Notes: a model not told the origin generated them from the letters alone. Positions 37,749-48,695 are shown, counted from the stretch's first letter. The stretch is DNA of 64,000 nt from Ustulina deusta (GCA_023159155.1 JAJNNX010000008.1:930001-994000); one strand, 5' to 3'. Program-made: numbers and translations.

Positions 37749-39240
37749 ATGGCCAGCCTAGAACAACCTGCCTGGTCGTCCGTGGACAACGAGAGTTTAG
37801 ATCTCATTCTTTCTCTCCTCTGTGACGATGCAAGCCAAGTTAGGTCTACCTCCAAGGGAAAGCAAGCCGAAGGGACCCTGTCGGACGGTGATCTTGCTCT
37901 GCAGCTGTACACCGAAGAGCTGCAACGAGCAACTATGTACGTTTCGGATCGAAGAATGACAAAAAGCGTGCAGGATGCAGTCCAGACAGACACAACCGTC
38001 CTCCTTGAATCAGAGTGGCTTGAGAGCCTGGCCCGACATGACCGAGATATTGCTGCAGCTCAGTTTGCAGGGCGACCACAGGGACAGGCTCAGGCGCCTG
38101 TCAATACTGGACTCTCAGCAACTGAGTTAGAGACGTGGGAGAAGCTCACGTCCAAGTACATCATTGGGATTGATGGGGTGGAGAGCGACGACTCGTTCTA
38201 CGATTGCACTGACACGGCATCGACCGAGACAGACGGGCAGCCGGAAAGCTCATCCTGGGCGGCGTCCCGCGGGAAAAACAAATCGCACCAGCGACAATGC
38301 ATTGGCTGTCTGGAGGCCAAGAGTTCTGTGAACTTAACTCGAGTACCTTGCGAGCACGCCTACTGTGGTGAGTGTCTAGAGCATCTCTTCCGAAATGCCA
38401 TGTTTGACGAGAGCCTGTTTCCGCCTCGTTGCTGTCGCCTAGACATCCCCGTGGATGAAAATCGGTTGTTCTTAGGCGATGACCTAGTTGAGCAGTTCGC
38501 GCAGAAGTCTATTGAGTTGTCCACACCAAATAGGACATACTGTCATCAACCAACCTGCTCGGCGTTCATCCCGCCATCGATGATCAAGGATGGGGTTGCT
38601 CGGTGCCCTGAATGCAAGACTCAGACTTGCGAGACTTGCAAAGGAGCCACACACAGAGGCGATTGCCCTTCCGATACTGGACTCCAGCAAGTTCTTGAAG
38701 TCGCTCGTCAGGAACGATGGCAGCGCTGTCCACAGTGCTTTAACATGATTGAGCTCAATACGGGCTGTTTTCATATAACGCGAGTGCCCCCCTGAGCTGT
38801 AAAACAAACGTTCTACTAACGATATTCTCAACAGGTGCAAATGCCGGGCTCAATTTTGTTATCTATGCGCAGCACGGTGGAAAAACTGTGAATGTGCCCA
38901 TTGGGACGAGGCCCGGCTTTATACTAGAGCCGAGGAGATCTATAATCGGGATCACAACCCAGACGACGACGACGACGTCGACGAGCAGGCGCATGTTGCG
39001 GTCGCAAACCCCGCGAACCCTCAGCCTCCTCAGTCTGCTGCTGGACGGCATCGTGCGCTTGGAATCGGGAGGATCATGGAGCACTTGGTACAGCATCATG
39101 AATGCGACCACGACCGCTGGATTGGTCGCCGAGGACCACGGGAATGCGAGGAATGTGGTGATGAGATGCCCCTCTTCATATACGAGTGTCGTCAGTGTAG
39201 CCTTATGGCATGTCGCCGATGTCGCTACAACCGCTTGTGA
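37749..39240 (+). CDS. RBR-type (RING-IBR-RING) E3 ubiquitin ligase, 478 aa, one GC-AG intron
   Basis: Exons 37749-38779 and 38835-39240 join to a 478-aa frame. RING1 starts at C184/C187 with CEHAYCGEC near 201-209; the IBR covers about 255-310 with paired CxxC motifs; RING2 starts at CPQC (327-330). C340 in the NTGCFHIT block is the likely catalytic Cys that accepts ubiquitin from E2 before transfer to substrate. The continuation CKCRAQFCYLC lies in exon 2 and matches the family's C(R/K)CxAQFCYxC, which fixes the splice: the intron starts GCGAGT, not GT, and ends CAACAG after a CTACTAAC branch site. The nearest GT donor gives an early stop. A further Cys-rich cluster ends the protein. Substrate unknown. 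The ~180-residue N-terminus is unstructured-looking. Confidence 0.88.
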
Positions 39241-40052
39241 GGGGCTCCCGAGACCTATTCAGCGGTAGCATATATCTCTATCTGCCCTTGTCGGTGAGCC
39301 TGCCCGTGCTACTGCGCAAATCTGTTCCAGTAAAGGAAATAAGTACACTATGTGATTACGATAGGAGGTTATGATGGGGAATGTTCACTTCATACTGTAC
39401 ACTACTGACGTCAGGTATTAATACCGGAGTTCTCCTGATGTGGTCTGGTCAGGTCCAGTGTACGAATGAAAACAATAGATTGCGGGCCCTGGGCTGCGAG
39501 CTATCATGAGTCAATCTATCTTTACGGAAAGATTCCATGGCCGAGATCTCTATCTAGTGACAGAACCAATGAGTGATCCATGGGAGCATCCACTTTCTGT
39601 GCTGCTCATACTTATCAAGGAATGCGGCCTGCTTATGGTGCCTTTCCAGTGCCGTGTCTAATGATAATTTTATACCTCATTTGGCCAACAGATCCCAGTG
39701 ACACGAAGAGAGTGATTGGCGCGCTTACTGGATTGGGTTAGGGCCGTTGCTGCATATAATGCAGAAATGTCGCCGGGTGGTAATCGGAATGAAAGCTGCA
39801 TCACAAGCAGTGCGGAAACTTTTGGTTGATCGGGGCAATTATCTATCCATCGACAACAAGATGATGTTTGCATTGCGACAACACTTGGTAGCCTGCGTCG
39901 ATGAGATGGCTAATAGTACAATACAAAGGATAAAGGATAAGCAGAACTGCCACGGCTCTCTCCTACTGCATATATAGGCACTCTATGAGAAACGATATAA
40001 GTAAGCTCATAGAAACTATAATAGCATAAAAGAACTAGCATCGTTATAAAAA
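39241..40052. other. intergenic, RBR gene to SDR gene
   Basis: No gene is supported in these 812 bp; the small frames at 39670-39977 overlap on opposite strands. A TATATA at 39971-39976, 77 bp before the SDR start codon, is a possible core promoter element. Confidence 0.45.
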
Positions 40053-41302
40053 ATGTCTTCTGCAAAGGGCTCCATCTTCGTCACCGGTGCCAATGGCGGC
40101 CTAGGCTCAGCTATCGTCCAGCACATCATCGACTCCTCCTCGCTTGCGAAACCCTACCATGGCCTCTACACCGTCCGCAACACAGAGCGAGCCGCTGCCG
40201 TGAAGAGCGTCTTGCGGAAGGCCGCCTCGGCAGGCCACACATACGATCTTGTGCCGCTGGACCTCTCCAGTCTCGCCAGCACGCGCAAGGCGGCCGAGGA
40301 CATCAACAGGCGCGTCGCCGCGGGCGAGATACCGCCGATCCGGGCCCTCATCCTCAACGCCGCCTGGCAGGAATACACGACGCACACCCTCACCGACGAC
40401 GGCTTCGACATGACCTTTCAAGCGAACCATCTCTCGCATTTCCTATTGACGCTGCTCTTGCTCAAGAGCATGGACAAGGAGCACGGCAGGGTGGTCGTCC
40501 TGGGTAGCTGGTCGCACGAGTAAGCAAGCAGTTGGTCCTCGTACTGTTCGCCGGTGATGACAGGCAGAAACGACGTGAATAATACTGATTGATGCTGTTT
40601 CCGGTCGTCTAGCACCTCCGACAAGCGGAACACCGTCCCGGGCATCCTCCGCGCCTACGAGGACGAGAAGTGGAACCTCATCTTCAAGGACCCCGTCGAC
40701 ACGGAGCCGCTGGCCCGCGGCAGATGGAGCACGCCCGACGACGAGCCCGGCAGCGGCAACACGGGGTACCGACGGTACGGGGCGTCCAAGCTGTGCGAGG
40801 TCATGTTCATGTAAGCGACATTCCCAATCATCCATCATCATCCATCACCCTCCCCTTTACCCCGCCCCGCCTCTCTCCTGACGCTTGCTTTCCCAGGCGC
40901 GAGCTAGCAAAGCGGCTAAAGACAGACCCGGCACTCTCGGCCATGACGGCCGTCGCCGTCGACCCCGGCGCGATGCCCACCGGCCTGACGCGCCGCACGG
41001 CCAGCAAGTTCCTCAAGGTCGCGAGCGTCGTCGCGGGGCCGCTGATGGCCGTCATGTCCAGGTTCGCGCCGCCGAACGGCCACTACCGCACGACGGCGCA
41101 GTCGGCGAGCGACGTCGTCAACGCCGCCTTCGACACCGAGACGCTCGGCGAGCGCCCCGACGCCGTCTACATGAACGGCTCCGAGATCGCCGACGCGGGC
41201 CCCGAGGCCAAGGACGCGGCCAAGTGCGCGAAGCTCTGGGCCGACTCGCTGGGCTACGCCCAGGTCAAAGAGGGGGATACTGTCTTGGCTGCTTGGCGTT
41301 GA
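40053..41302 (+). CDS. short-chain dehydrogenase/reductase, 356 aa, three exons
   Basis: Exons 40053-40519, 40613-40810 and 40897-41302 (introns 93 and 86 bp, both starting GTAAGC) give a continuous 356-aa protein. The Rossmann dinucleotide motif TGANGGLG is at residues 11-18, an LNAA variant of the NNAG motif is in the first exon, and the catalytic YGASK (Tyr211-Lys215) is at the end of exon 2. Length and the YGASKLCEVMFM block resemble fungal NAD(P)-dependent reductases related to 3-ketosteroid reductase and light-dependent protochlorophyllide reductase-like SDRs; the substrate cannot be told. No signal peptide. Codon use is GC-rich, especially in exon 3, in contrast with flanking non-coding DNA. 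No pathway genes are adjacent, so membership in a metabolic cluster is not supported. Confidence 0.88.
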
Positions 41303-42502
41303 TATACATACGTGTGTATGACAGACATACCCAGTGGTGGATAAATGTCGTTGTGGGCTTTGGCTTGTCGTTGTTACCTGGCTTCATGTTTAATGTATAA
41401 TAATCATCTCTCTTCGTAGTTATCTGTCCCCCTATGTAAGCTGGGAATAGGTACTTAGGTAATGCAAAGGTGCCTGCCTGCCTCTGTTGGTATTTTCATC
41501 GTTTACGCTAGCTACCTCTCAGCCTTAGTCATCTATGGCCCTGCGAGGTTATTATTATTAGCTTACGGCGTTACCTGTTCAGTCGCGCGCCGTACCTATA
41601 TTATCCGGATTTGTTGTGGCGATCCTTGGAATTGGTAAGCAGGATGCGTAGAAAAGGAAGGATGAAAAAATAAAAATAAAAATAAAAACAGCTCATTCAA
41701 TTTCATCATGCTTGCGAATTGCTGGCGCCAGCTTGTCAAGGTCTGAGCAAGCTAGAGGTCGAGTGCTTATGCCTGTGGCGCATCGGTGAGGTCAACCCTC
41801 AGCCATTGAGATACAAGTCCTTCGCCTGTGTTGGCCGTGATCAGCTCATATCTTACGCTGGTAAATTGGTTTGCGGATATTTTTATGATGGCTTTTGCGT
41901 ATCATATAGTAGTGTTCAAGTAACAAGATGCACATCCAGATTATCCATATCTTTCTGGATGCGGATATCTGAGCTATACGCATATTCTCACTTTCCTGTC
42001 AGCGGACTCGCAAACTATGTGTCGCTTGCTAAATCTTCTTCCTCTGATGTCCTTTTCACCCTAAATATAGATGGCATCATAGCATATGTAGGCCTCCTCT
42101 GGCCGCGTACTCAGGCTCCTCGATCTGTCTGTCGTATATGTATGTGTATGACTGTCTGTGTAACTGACACAAGATTGTGCTCGTTAACGACCTTGTCCGT
42201 GAGGGGCATCGCTAATAGAGTATTGGGGAAAGTTGCATTCATAGGTACTTGTCGATTTGGATTTATCCGCTACGAGGGCAAATGGCGATAGATGATGCGA
42301 ACATAGCGTGACAGGGAACATCAACAGAACGAAGCACGAAGAAATGAGCGATAGAAGGCTTTGGAAAGGGTGGTACCAGATGTATTACCGATCAGCACCG
42401 TTGGTTTCTTTGGGCTGACTAGGAGACCCTAGTAAACCTTAAGGTATGCTGAACAACAAGGGGAAAAAGCATATATAGGAAATAAGCCTTAGAGATCACT
42501 AG
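41303..42502. other. intergenic, 1.2 kb
   Basis: A single long frame here (41719-42291) starts with TTG, lacks a suitable ATG and reads as a Cys-rich random translation; it is not supported. The remainder has no recognisable feature until the tRNA-like element at 42503. Confidence 0.45.
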
Positions 42503-42625
42503 AAAACAATGGCCGAGCTGGTACGGCCTAGCGAAGCATAATATCGTTAAATAGCGTTAACATTATTACTCTGCATCGTTAGGCACTGGGGGTTCGATTC
42601 CCTCGTTGGCCAATACCAATTTTTT
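42503..42625 (+). ncRNA. tRNA-like Pol III-type element
   Basis: A perfect A box (TGGCCGAGCTGG, 42510-42521), a perfect B box (GGTTCGATTCC, 42591-42601) and a T6 terminator-like run (42620-42625) are present in the right order. D-arm (GCC/GGC) and T-arm (GGGGG/CCCTC) pairings can form. A 13-bp hairpin (42526-42538 with 42572-42584, one mismatch and one G-U) replaces a normal anticodon stem, and the 5' acceptor half does not pair with the 3' half GTTGGCC. It is therefore not a standard tRNA gene; a tRNA pseudogene, a SINE-like copy or another Pol III transcript are possible. Confidence 0.4.
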
Positions 42626-42885
42626 CTCCTTTTCCCGTCGCTTCCCTTAGAGACCTTCCCTCTGTCTGACTGACACTTGCGACTTGAAACGGTTGGGTTA
42701 GCAGCTGAGATACTGGTGAAGCGCTCAATCACATGACACCACGGTCAAGGATAGTCCAACGACAGTCGAGAAACCTCGTGGGGCTATCTAGCCCGGTGGT
42801 GGAGCTGATTCGCTGGTTACTTAGGCAATACTTGCAGAGGCGTTTGGGATATATGCATTTTGAAAAGAATACACTATCTTTGATG

Positions 42886-44180
42886 CTAGTCTTCCAGGTC
42901 TTCCATCATCGCTGCAAGTTCGGCCTCCTCTTCTAACGTCATCAAGCTTTTGCCTGGCTCCGCAGAGTCTTCCTTTTGAATTCCTTTGGCCTTTTCGTTT
43001 CTCTCCTCGTTGACTCTGTCTAGCTCGTTCTTATGAAGCGACCATTTCCGGACAGTTCCGTCGATGGACACGGATGCCACCAGATTCCCCTCGGCTAAAA
43101 TCACGAGGTCTGTCACTTCGTCGTAGTGGCCCTCAAGAGTGCAATATAGCTTTCCAGATGTGCGGTCCCATACTTTAACGTCTTCGTCCCGTCCGGCTGT
43201 GATTATCCATTGGTCCGTCACAGCAACGGCCCTTACGTGGCTGCCGTGCTTGATAGTGTCTTCTGTCGCAAACCCCTTTTGTCGCGAAAGGCACTTCGCG
43301 GTGCCATCCCCGCTTGCCGTCCAGAGATCCACGTCCTCACCCTCCGTATCAAAGAATAGCTTATACACCGTGGTATCATGTTCTAAAATACCGTGACGAA
43401 CAGATTTCGGCTCATTCGGTGACGCTTCTTTGATCTGCTCAACCGTACTAGCTGTTATGCGCCAACGTCGGATATGGGGGTCGCTACTGGCGCTGACTAA
43501 GACGATTGCTTCGGGCGTTGACTCTAAAGGGTCGATGGCCAGATCCTGAAGGGCCATCATGGAAACAGTCTGGTCTTGGATCACATGGATACGAGACCCC
43601 GTCTCCATATCCCAGACTATTATCTTCTTGTCTGCGCCTCCGCTAATAAGATAGTCCTTTGACCCAATTTTTGCGCATATAATAGTCTTGACGAAGTCTG
43701 TATGACCACTATACTTGCGACCTGGTGCCTTAGTCTCCAAATTCCAAGACCATATGTCTTTGTCCCAGGACCCAGCAAATACCGTGCGGTTCCCTGGGCC
43801 GCCAACAGCAACACAAGTGACAGGTGCGGAGGGACCCCTGAACACCTGTTTCGCTTCCCCTGACTAGAGTCGTTGAGTATTTACCCGGCCACGGACATTG
43901 GCGACATGAAACACTTACAGCTACATCTACTCTCCGAACAGAGCCGGCGGATTCCGCGATAAGCAGCGAACTAGAGGCTAAAGGATCTGTAATGGCAGCT
44001 AGCAACTTCGACTTGAGGACAATGGGATCGCCATTTTTGTTGCTGGCTTTTGCAGCGCGCCTCTCCGTCTGAGCTTGCTCAGCACTAGTACAGTCAAGTT
44101 AGAATGATCTCATAGTAAACTTGATCCGCGAAGACCTACTCGGTTTGAAAATAATGCCCTGTCGAGGTTCCCTGGCGCAT
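42886..44180 (-). CDS. WD40-repeat protein, 394 aa, three exons
   Basis: Exons are 44180-44140, 44084-43919 and 43863-42886. The two 55-bp introns start GTAGGT and GTAAGT. The downstream acceptor was placed at 43864-43865 (CTCTAG) because the next AG breaks the frame. The protein begins MRQGTSTGHYFQTDAEQA and carries a beta-propeller from about residue 40 to 340, with repeats ending in ...WDKDIWSWNLET, ...ADKKIIVWDMET, ...SDPHIRRWRIT, ...RDEDVKVWDRT and ...IDGTVRKWSLH. The C-terminal 50 residues are a charged helix ending EEEAELAAMMEDLED. WD40 propellers are scaffolds for complexes; the partner is not evident. I know the architecture as a conserved ascomycete WD protein but cannot give a name. 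Confidence 0.85.
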
Positions 44181-44556
44181 GGTGTCAGAAGGACGTGGCA
44201 CCTATACTGATTGATCTGAGCTCGCAAGAAAATCCGACGTAAGAAGGTCTGTGAAGAGGAAGGAATGAATTTCAATTTATATGAGAGCAGAGCAGTGGCG
44301 AGATCGATATCCTGAGTGAAAGAATACTTAGGCAGCCGAATTCTTGATTTTTATCCGCCTCAACTCTTCTCTTGATGAACGCCTAACGACAAGTATGGTG
44401 ACATGTTCTATGGCGGGCTGTATGAACCTTGGCGCACGACAAATTGGGATTAGAGCACTAACCGCTTTTGCTCAGGCTCGGCCCACCCAATCGTCACTCA
44501 CGTGACTGAGGAGCCACATGTATGTATAATTTATGCAGAGCGAAACAGTCCTCAAA
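44181..44556 (-). promoter_or_regulatory. promoter region of the WD40 gene
   Basis: Upstream of the start codon at 44180 lie a CCAAT box (44487-44491, plus strand) and a perfect E-box palindrome TCACGTGA (44498-44505), 7 bp apart, both common in ascomycete promoters (CCAAT-binding complex and bHLH sites). The tandem 14-bp array begins 50 bp further upstream. Confidence 0.4.
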
Positions 44557-44758
44557 CGGTTACACTTTAACGGTTACACTTTAACGGTTACACTTTAACG
44601 GTCACACTTTAACGGTCACACTTTAACGGTCACACTTTAACGGTCACACTTTAACGGTCACACTTTAACGGTCACACTTTAACGGTCACACTTTAACGGT
44701 CACACTTTAACGGTCACACTTTAACGGTCACACTTTAACGGTCACACTTTAACGGTCA
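44557..44758. repeat. 14-bp tandem array, 14 complete units
   Basis: The unit CGG(T/C)... reads CGGTTACACTTTAA in the first three copies and CGGTCACACTTTAA in the remaining eleven, ending in a partial CGGTCA. The units show no other visible variation, which suggests recent expansion. It lies about 375 bp upstream of the WD40 gene's start codon. Confidence 0.97.
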
Positions 44759-45009
44759 ACTAGAGATGCACACAGCAAACGGTGTGCCGTACGCGCGCCA
44801 TCAATTTTATATTTCATGCACCTTGATTCCAGAGTGGCTTCTTGTCTTATGTATGTCTACGGTAACTGTTATAAAGACACTACACCCATGCCGCCTATTA
44901 ACAATTTCAAGGATGATGCTTAAATTACTTCTCATTTATCTGTATAGTGTAGACCTCTCACATGACTAGGCTGCTACTGGATGAGGAAAAGATCTGCCCA
45001 GAGCAATAT

Positions 45010-45290
45010 GTATTAAGTGGCCACTTGGTGGCTTCACTCGTATTATCAAATATAAACACCATGGGCGTTGATTTTCATGACATTTTTGGAAGGGGGCATC
45101 CACAACATAGCAACAACTACGAATGAATTCATATTTCTTATTTCCCACACTTGATCGATTGATTCCCCAAGAGAATAGAGTGATTACTATGCTAGGAAGT
45201 GTAGGTTCGGCCTTTCTCCTAGTGTCGGGGCGTTGTAATGTCTCCATGAGTTGTGAACGGCTATTTACAGTTGTCCACTTCAGTATATAG
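45010..45290. repeat. local duplication, copy A (about 280 bp)
   Basis: It matches 45675-45955 through shared words such as GTGGCTTCACTCG, ATGAATTCATATTTCTT, GATTGATTCCCCAAGAG and AGTGATTACTATGCTAGG. Copies differ by transitions and small indels. They are in direct orientation about 665 bp apart. Confidence 0.75.
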
Positions 45291-45674
45291 AGGGATGCTG
45301 TCTTGCTGTATCTAGTTCTTCTCTCGTCTTTTCTTTCTTTAGTCTTGATATTCTCGCCAATAGAGTATTAGCTGCTTGATGCCGGCCATGTCCCAGCTCC
45401 GCAGTACGCCCGCCGTGACACCCATGTTAAAAGCAAAGATGGCGACGGTTTTGTAACGAACTGGTCCTACATCACCTAAGAGGCAGGAGCTATACGTCGG
45501 GGGGTTCTTGATTTTCAGGTAACAATATGACAATTAAGAGTGTGTTTGTTAGGGAGACTTAAGAGGGCTCCCACTACTATATAGAGATAGAAGTCTGGAT
45601 AGCAGTCTAAAGAATGAATCTTATATCAAGTTGACTTTCTCTACCTGTGTAAGGGCTGTTTGGATATTGAAGTG

Positions 45675-45955
45675 ATGTAAGTGGATCACAGGGGTACATG
45701 CATGAGCTACTCGGTGGCTTCACTCGATGGGATATAAACACCAGGAGCGTTGAATTTTCATGAGAACCAGTAGGGGACACACACAACATAGCAGACGTTG
45801 CAAAATGAATTCATATTTCTTGTTTCTCACTCATGACCAATTGATTCCCCAAGAGGACAGAGTGATTACTATGCTAGGAAGTGTAGGGGCGCTGCGACAT
45901 ACCTATAAGCTGTAAACAGATATTTACAGTCGCCCACTTCAATATCTCGAGGAGC
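45675..45955. repeat. local duplication, copy B (about 280 bp)
   Basis: Second copy of the segment at 45010-45290. Its right end runs into the minus-strand LINE-like ORF1 remnant, suggesting the duplicated unit is part of a decayed retroelement rather than a gene. Confidence 0.75.
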
Positions 45956-46358
45956 TGTGCTTGGTATGGTTTTGATGACCAGGTTGCCTTTGGTAGACTT
46001 GCGTACTGCAGCTACTCTCTTTGCGCCCAAGAACTTGTTGATTTTGTTCCCGGCTTGTTGAGGGTTAAAGACCTCTAGTTTTTCCACTTTGAGGATTCTG
46101 ACGGATTAGATTAAGGGCATCTTTTGAGAGGCGGGATACTTCTTTTTTCTTTGTGTTTTTCTCGGAGCTAGTCTGGTCTGGTTTCTTTTCCTCGGGGGTC
46201 AAGAATTGTAAAGCGCTCTTGAGACAACCGGAATCTAGGCTTTCTAGACCTCCGAGCACCTGTTCTGTTTGAGCCTTTCTGCGAGGCTTAGGCACTTCCT
46301 TCTGTCGCCCGATTTGCATGGTTGGCGTCTGAGGGCAAGGCTTCCTAGCAGCTACCAC
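45869..46358 (-). pseudogene. possible LINE (Tad-like) ORF1 remnant, frameshifted
   Basis: Two minus-strand frames overlap: 46358-46065 (Lys/Gln/Pro-rich, ending SKDALNLIRQNPQSGKTRGL) and 46087-45869, which contains NKINKFLGAKRVAAVRKSTK and then GNLVIKTIPSTAP. The second resembles the block of fungal Tad-type LINE ORF1 proteins that reads like INKxL...RAVRKSxTGNLLLxTTP. The frames would join by a single-base shift near 46,075. Neither starts with ATG. A degenerate retroelement is more likely than a host gene; the assignment is by motif texture only. Confidence 0.4.
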
Positions 46359-46840
46359 TATCTACTGTTATTTGGTACAATAGACCCTTGTTGTGGGGTG
46401 CGGTCCGTGCTCGAGCTGAATTTCTCTCGCAACATGGCTGTCTTTGTTGCTATTGCGCTCTTGCGCAAAGACTTGTGCGTGGCTGGTGTCGGAGGATCTT
46501 ATTCTGTGTATCCTGGCGAGTATTTTCGTGTAAGTAACGGCCAGCGTAACCCGCTGCGGCAGGATGCACGTCTGGACCACAAAAAGGTGGTTTTTAATTA
46601 TTATTGCCACGCAGCGTGCTTTTGATCGTACGACCACGATGCTAACCTAGCACGTCTTCGAGCTGAGCGTCCGAGCACCCGGGGTTGAGTGTTTGAGCGT
46701 TTTGGAGTTGCCGCGTCGACAGCATTCTATTGGTGCCATGTCAATGTCTACGCCAAAGTAGGGGCGACGAGGCGCATACTCGACGGGGTCAGAGAGTCAA
46801 GATAGGATACGGCTTTGGCATCTGAGCACGTCGAAAATGT

Positions 46841-46850
46841 CTATATAAGG
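46841..46850 (+). promoter_or_regulatory. TATA box of the 81-aa gene
   Basis: CTATATAAGG lies 138 bp before the start codon at 46988 and is followed by a C/A-rich leader (CACCACACACCAACAACACAAC and similar words) typical of highly expressed fungal genes. The spacing places transcription start near 46,870-46,880. Confidence 0.6.
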
Positions 46851-46987
46851 TCCGACAACATCCCCCGAACCAGACAACTTTTTTCCATCATCACCACACA
46901 CCAACAACACAACAATCCAACTCAACCACCTTCACTACCAACCACTTTCCCAACACCGTCTCACGACACCAAAACCCAACAATCAAA

Positions 46988-47379
46988 ATGTCTTCTCCGT
47001 AAGTCGCATCCTCCTCGCCTTCTCCTCGGCTACAAGCGAGTATTTACTCACTCTTCTATCCAACAGCGTCAAGGTCGCTCCCGTCTCCACCTACAGCGAG
47101 GGTGTTGGCGCTCCCGCCCTTCCCCTGCCCGGTCTCTCCGGCAAGGGCAACAACGTTGCTGGTAAGTCAACAGCATCCGATCACTCCTGGCGATTCGCCA
47201 GCTACGCCAGCGACGATCACTACTAACCAGCATCAACAGGAAACCTTGTGAAGGGCCCCGTCGATGAGGACGGAAAGCTCAAGAGCGCCGCTCTCCTCGT
47301 CGGTGTCAAGCTCGACCTCGAGGCTGAAGTCCACTTGACTGCCCGCGTCCGTGGTGACATCCTGGTCGGCCTCTACTAA
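46988..47379 (+). CDS. small conserved fungal protein, 81 aa, three exons
   Basis: Exons 46988-46998, 47067-47161 and 47240-47379 are joined across 68-bp and 78-bp introns (both GTAAGT donors; acceptor AACAG; TACTAACC branch site in the second). The first exon codes only MSS and two bases of Pro4. The product reads MSSPVKVAPVSTYSEGVG..., then GKGNNVAGNLVKGPVDEDGK and ends LEAEVHLTARVRGDILVGLY. No signal peptide or membrane segment. Codon use is very biased (GTC, CTC, AAG, GGC), and with the TATA box and CA-rich leader this points to high expression. I recall similar short proteins in other Sordariomycetes but know no function. The gene is too fragmented to show up as a single open frame. Confidence 0.82.
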
Positions 47380-48695
47380 GCGTAGCGACCAGCCACGCGG
47401 CCATCTCAGCTCTAGCTCATACAACAATCAACAACGCCTTCAACACCATCACTAGATTCATCCTTGCTTGCCGGGTCCGATGACGACGAGCGGGGGATGG
47501 CATCTCCAACAGGCGACTCTGTTTTCATTCTCCGAGCTACGGGCGCTACACTTCACACTTGGGTTGTTGGAAAAGGGGAATCGGTAGGAAGGGTCTCAAG
47601 GAAAAGGGGATGGATGGGGGGTCTAGGTTTGGTTTTCTGGGGTTCTTCGGGGGTTTTCGGATCGGAATCGGAACATCCGCCCTCTCAAAAAAACCACAGA
47701 AGCGGCAATGCGGGTCAAGGAAAAAAAACGGCGCTTGCTTTCTCGGTCGTTAGTCGTACTCATCGCTATCCCGGCTACTAATCAAAACACCTTCTTCTCA
47801 ACTTTCTGCGCTCATCGTTTGATATGTCCTTGATGCTCCTGGCTTCGAATTGTGTGACCTGACTTTTCGCTATCGACTGCTCGCTCTTTTGCAATCATCT
47901 TGGGATATTAAAACTAGAAAAACCGAGCATTCGAAACTCTTTTCTCTCTATCTTGGATCCTTTAGCCAAGTAGAAGATACATGAGCGTTATATATTCTAT
48001 GTGGGAAATGTTAGAAGACGTGGTTTCATACATCAATGAGACTTTGCACGCTATATTCTAACCCCGTTCCGGCGACTTCTAGCATGATTCAAGAGACCAC
48101 TCGATTATTCTCGTCATAAACCCCTATCTATCCCCACTTCAGCCGTTGCAGGCTCATTTGACTTGATTTCATGCCCCTCTCGAATTGAATCCCAAGGACC
48201 CCATTTAATATTCAGTTTTGTATCGTTTTCTAGGTCTACCAAGTTTCCCAAGTACTACAGATTTACAGATTTGATGATGTTCTTCCCTTCTGGGTTACAG
48301 ACTGCTTGCTTTCCCGGCTTAGGGGAGACTGAGAAAGTTCTCTTTTTATCTGGTAGCCCGAGAATATTCTTCACTGCGATATTCATGTTGTCGAGCACTC
48401 CGCTGCCTGAGTCCAGAGTGAATGTGGCCAAGTACTCGCCTGGGGACTGCCTCGAGATCAGTAGTGCAGCCCAGAGCTCGGACATCAGTCCACGATTCTG
48501 AAGGTGATTCTGCTTAAAACCCCAGAAATACGGCCGACGACACCCTATGCCTCTTTCATATATGTCCTCTTAAGAATCGAGTGGTATTTTTGCCTTCTCA
48601 CGATCCTCTCCGACAATGAAGATAAGGAAAGAGATCTTTCAGGAGTGGTTGACTTATTCAAGGCCATTCTCCACGCTTAAATATTCGTTGCGTGT
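47380..48695. other. intergenic, 1.3 kb
   Basis: It contains the 3' UTR of the 81-aa gene and a G/A-rich tract near 47,560-47,730. At 48255-48503 a minus-strand frame has some protein texture (SELWAALLISRQSPGEYLAT) but is open on the other strand too and lacks a convincing gene structure. Confidence 0.4.

Larger units (their letters stand above)
44759..46987. other. region of transposon debris and promoter of 81-aa gene
   Basis: It holds a direct duplication (45010-45290 and 45675-45955) and what looks like a decayed LINE ORF1, listed separately. From about 46,640 to 46,987 it becomes the promoter and leader of the small gene at 46988. No other gene is supported. Confidence 0.5.

Noticed and set aside
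41719..42291. 190-codon open frame
   Set aside because: It begins with TTG, has no suitable ATG, is Cys-rich without motif, and no splice partners; judged a chance frame.
44557..44758. CRISPR-like array
   Set aside because: The units are contiguous 14-mers without spacers in a eukaryotic context; it is a minisatellite.
48163..48503. Overlapping open frames on both strands, minus one with some protein texture
   Set aside because: Neither has a clear start, splice context or family; the minus reading is only about 80 residues.
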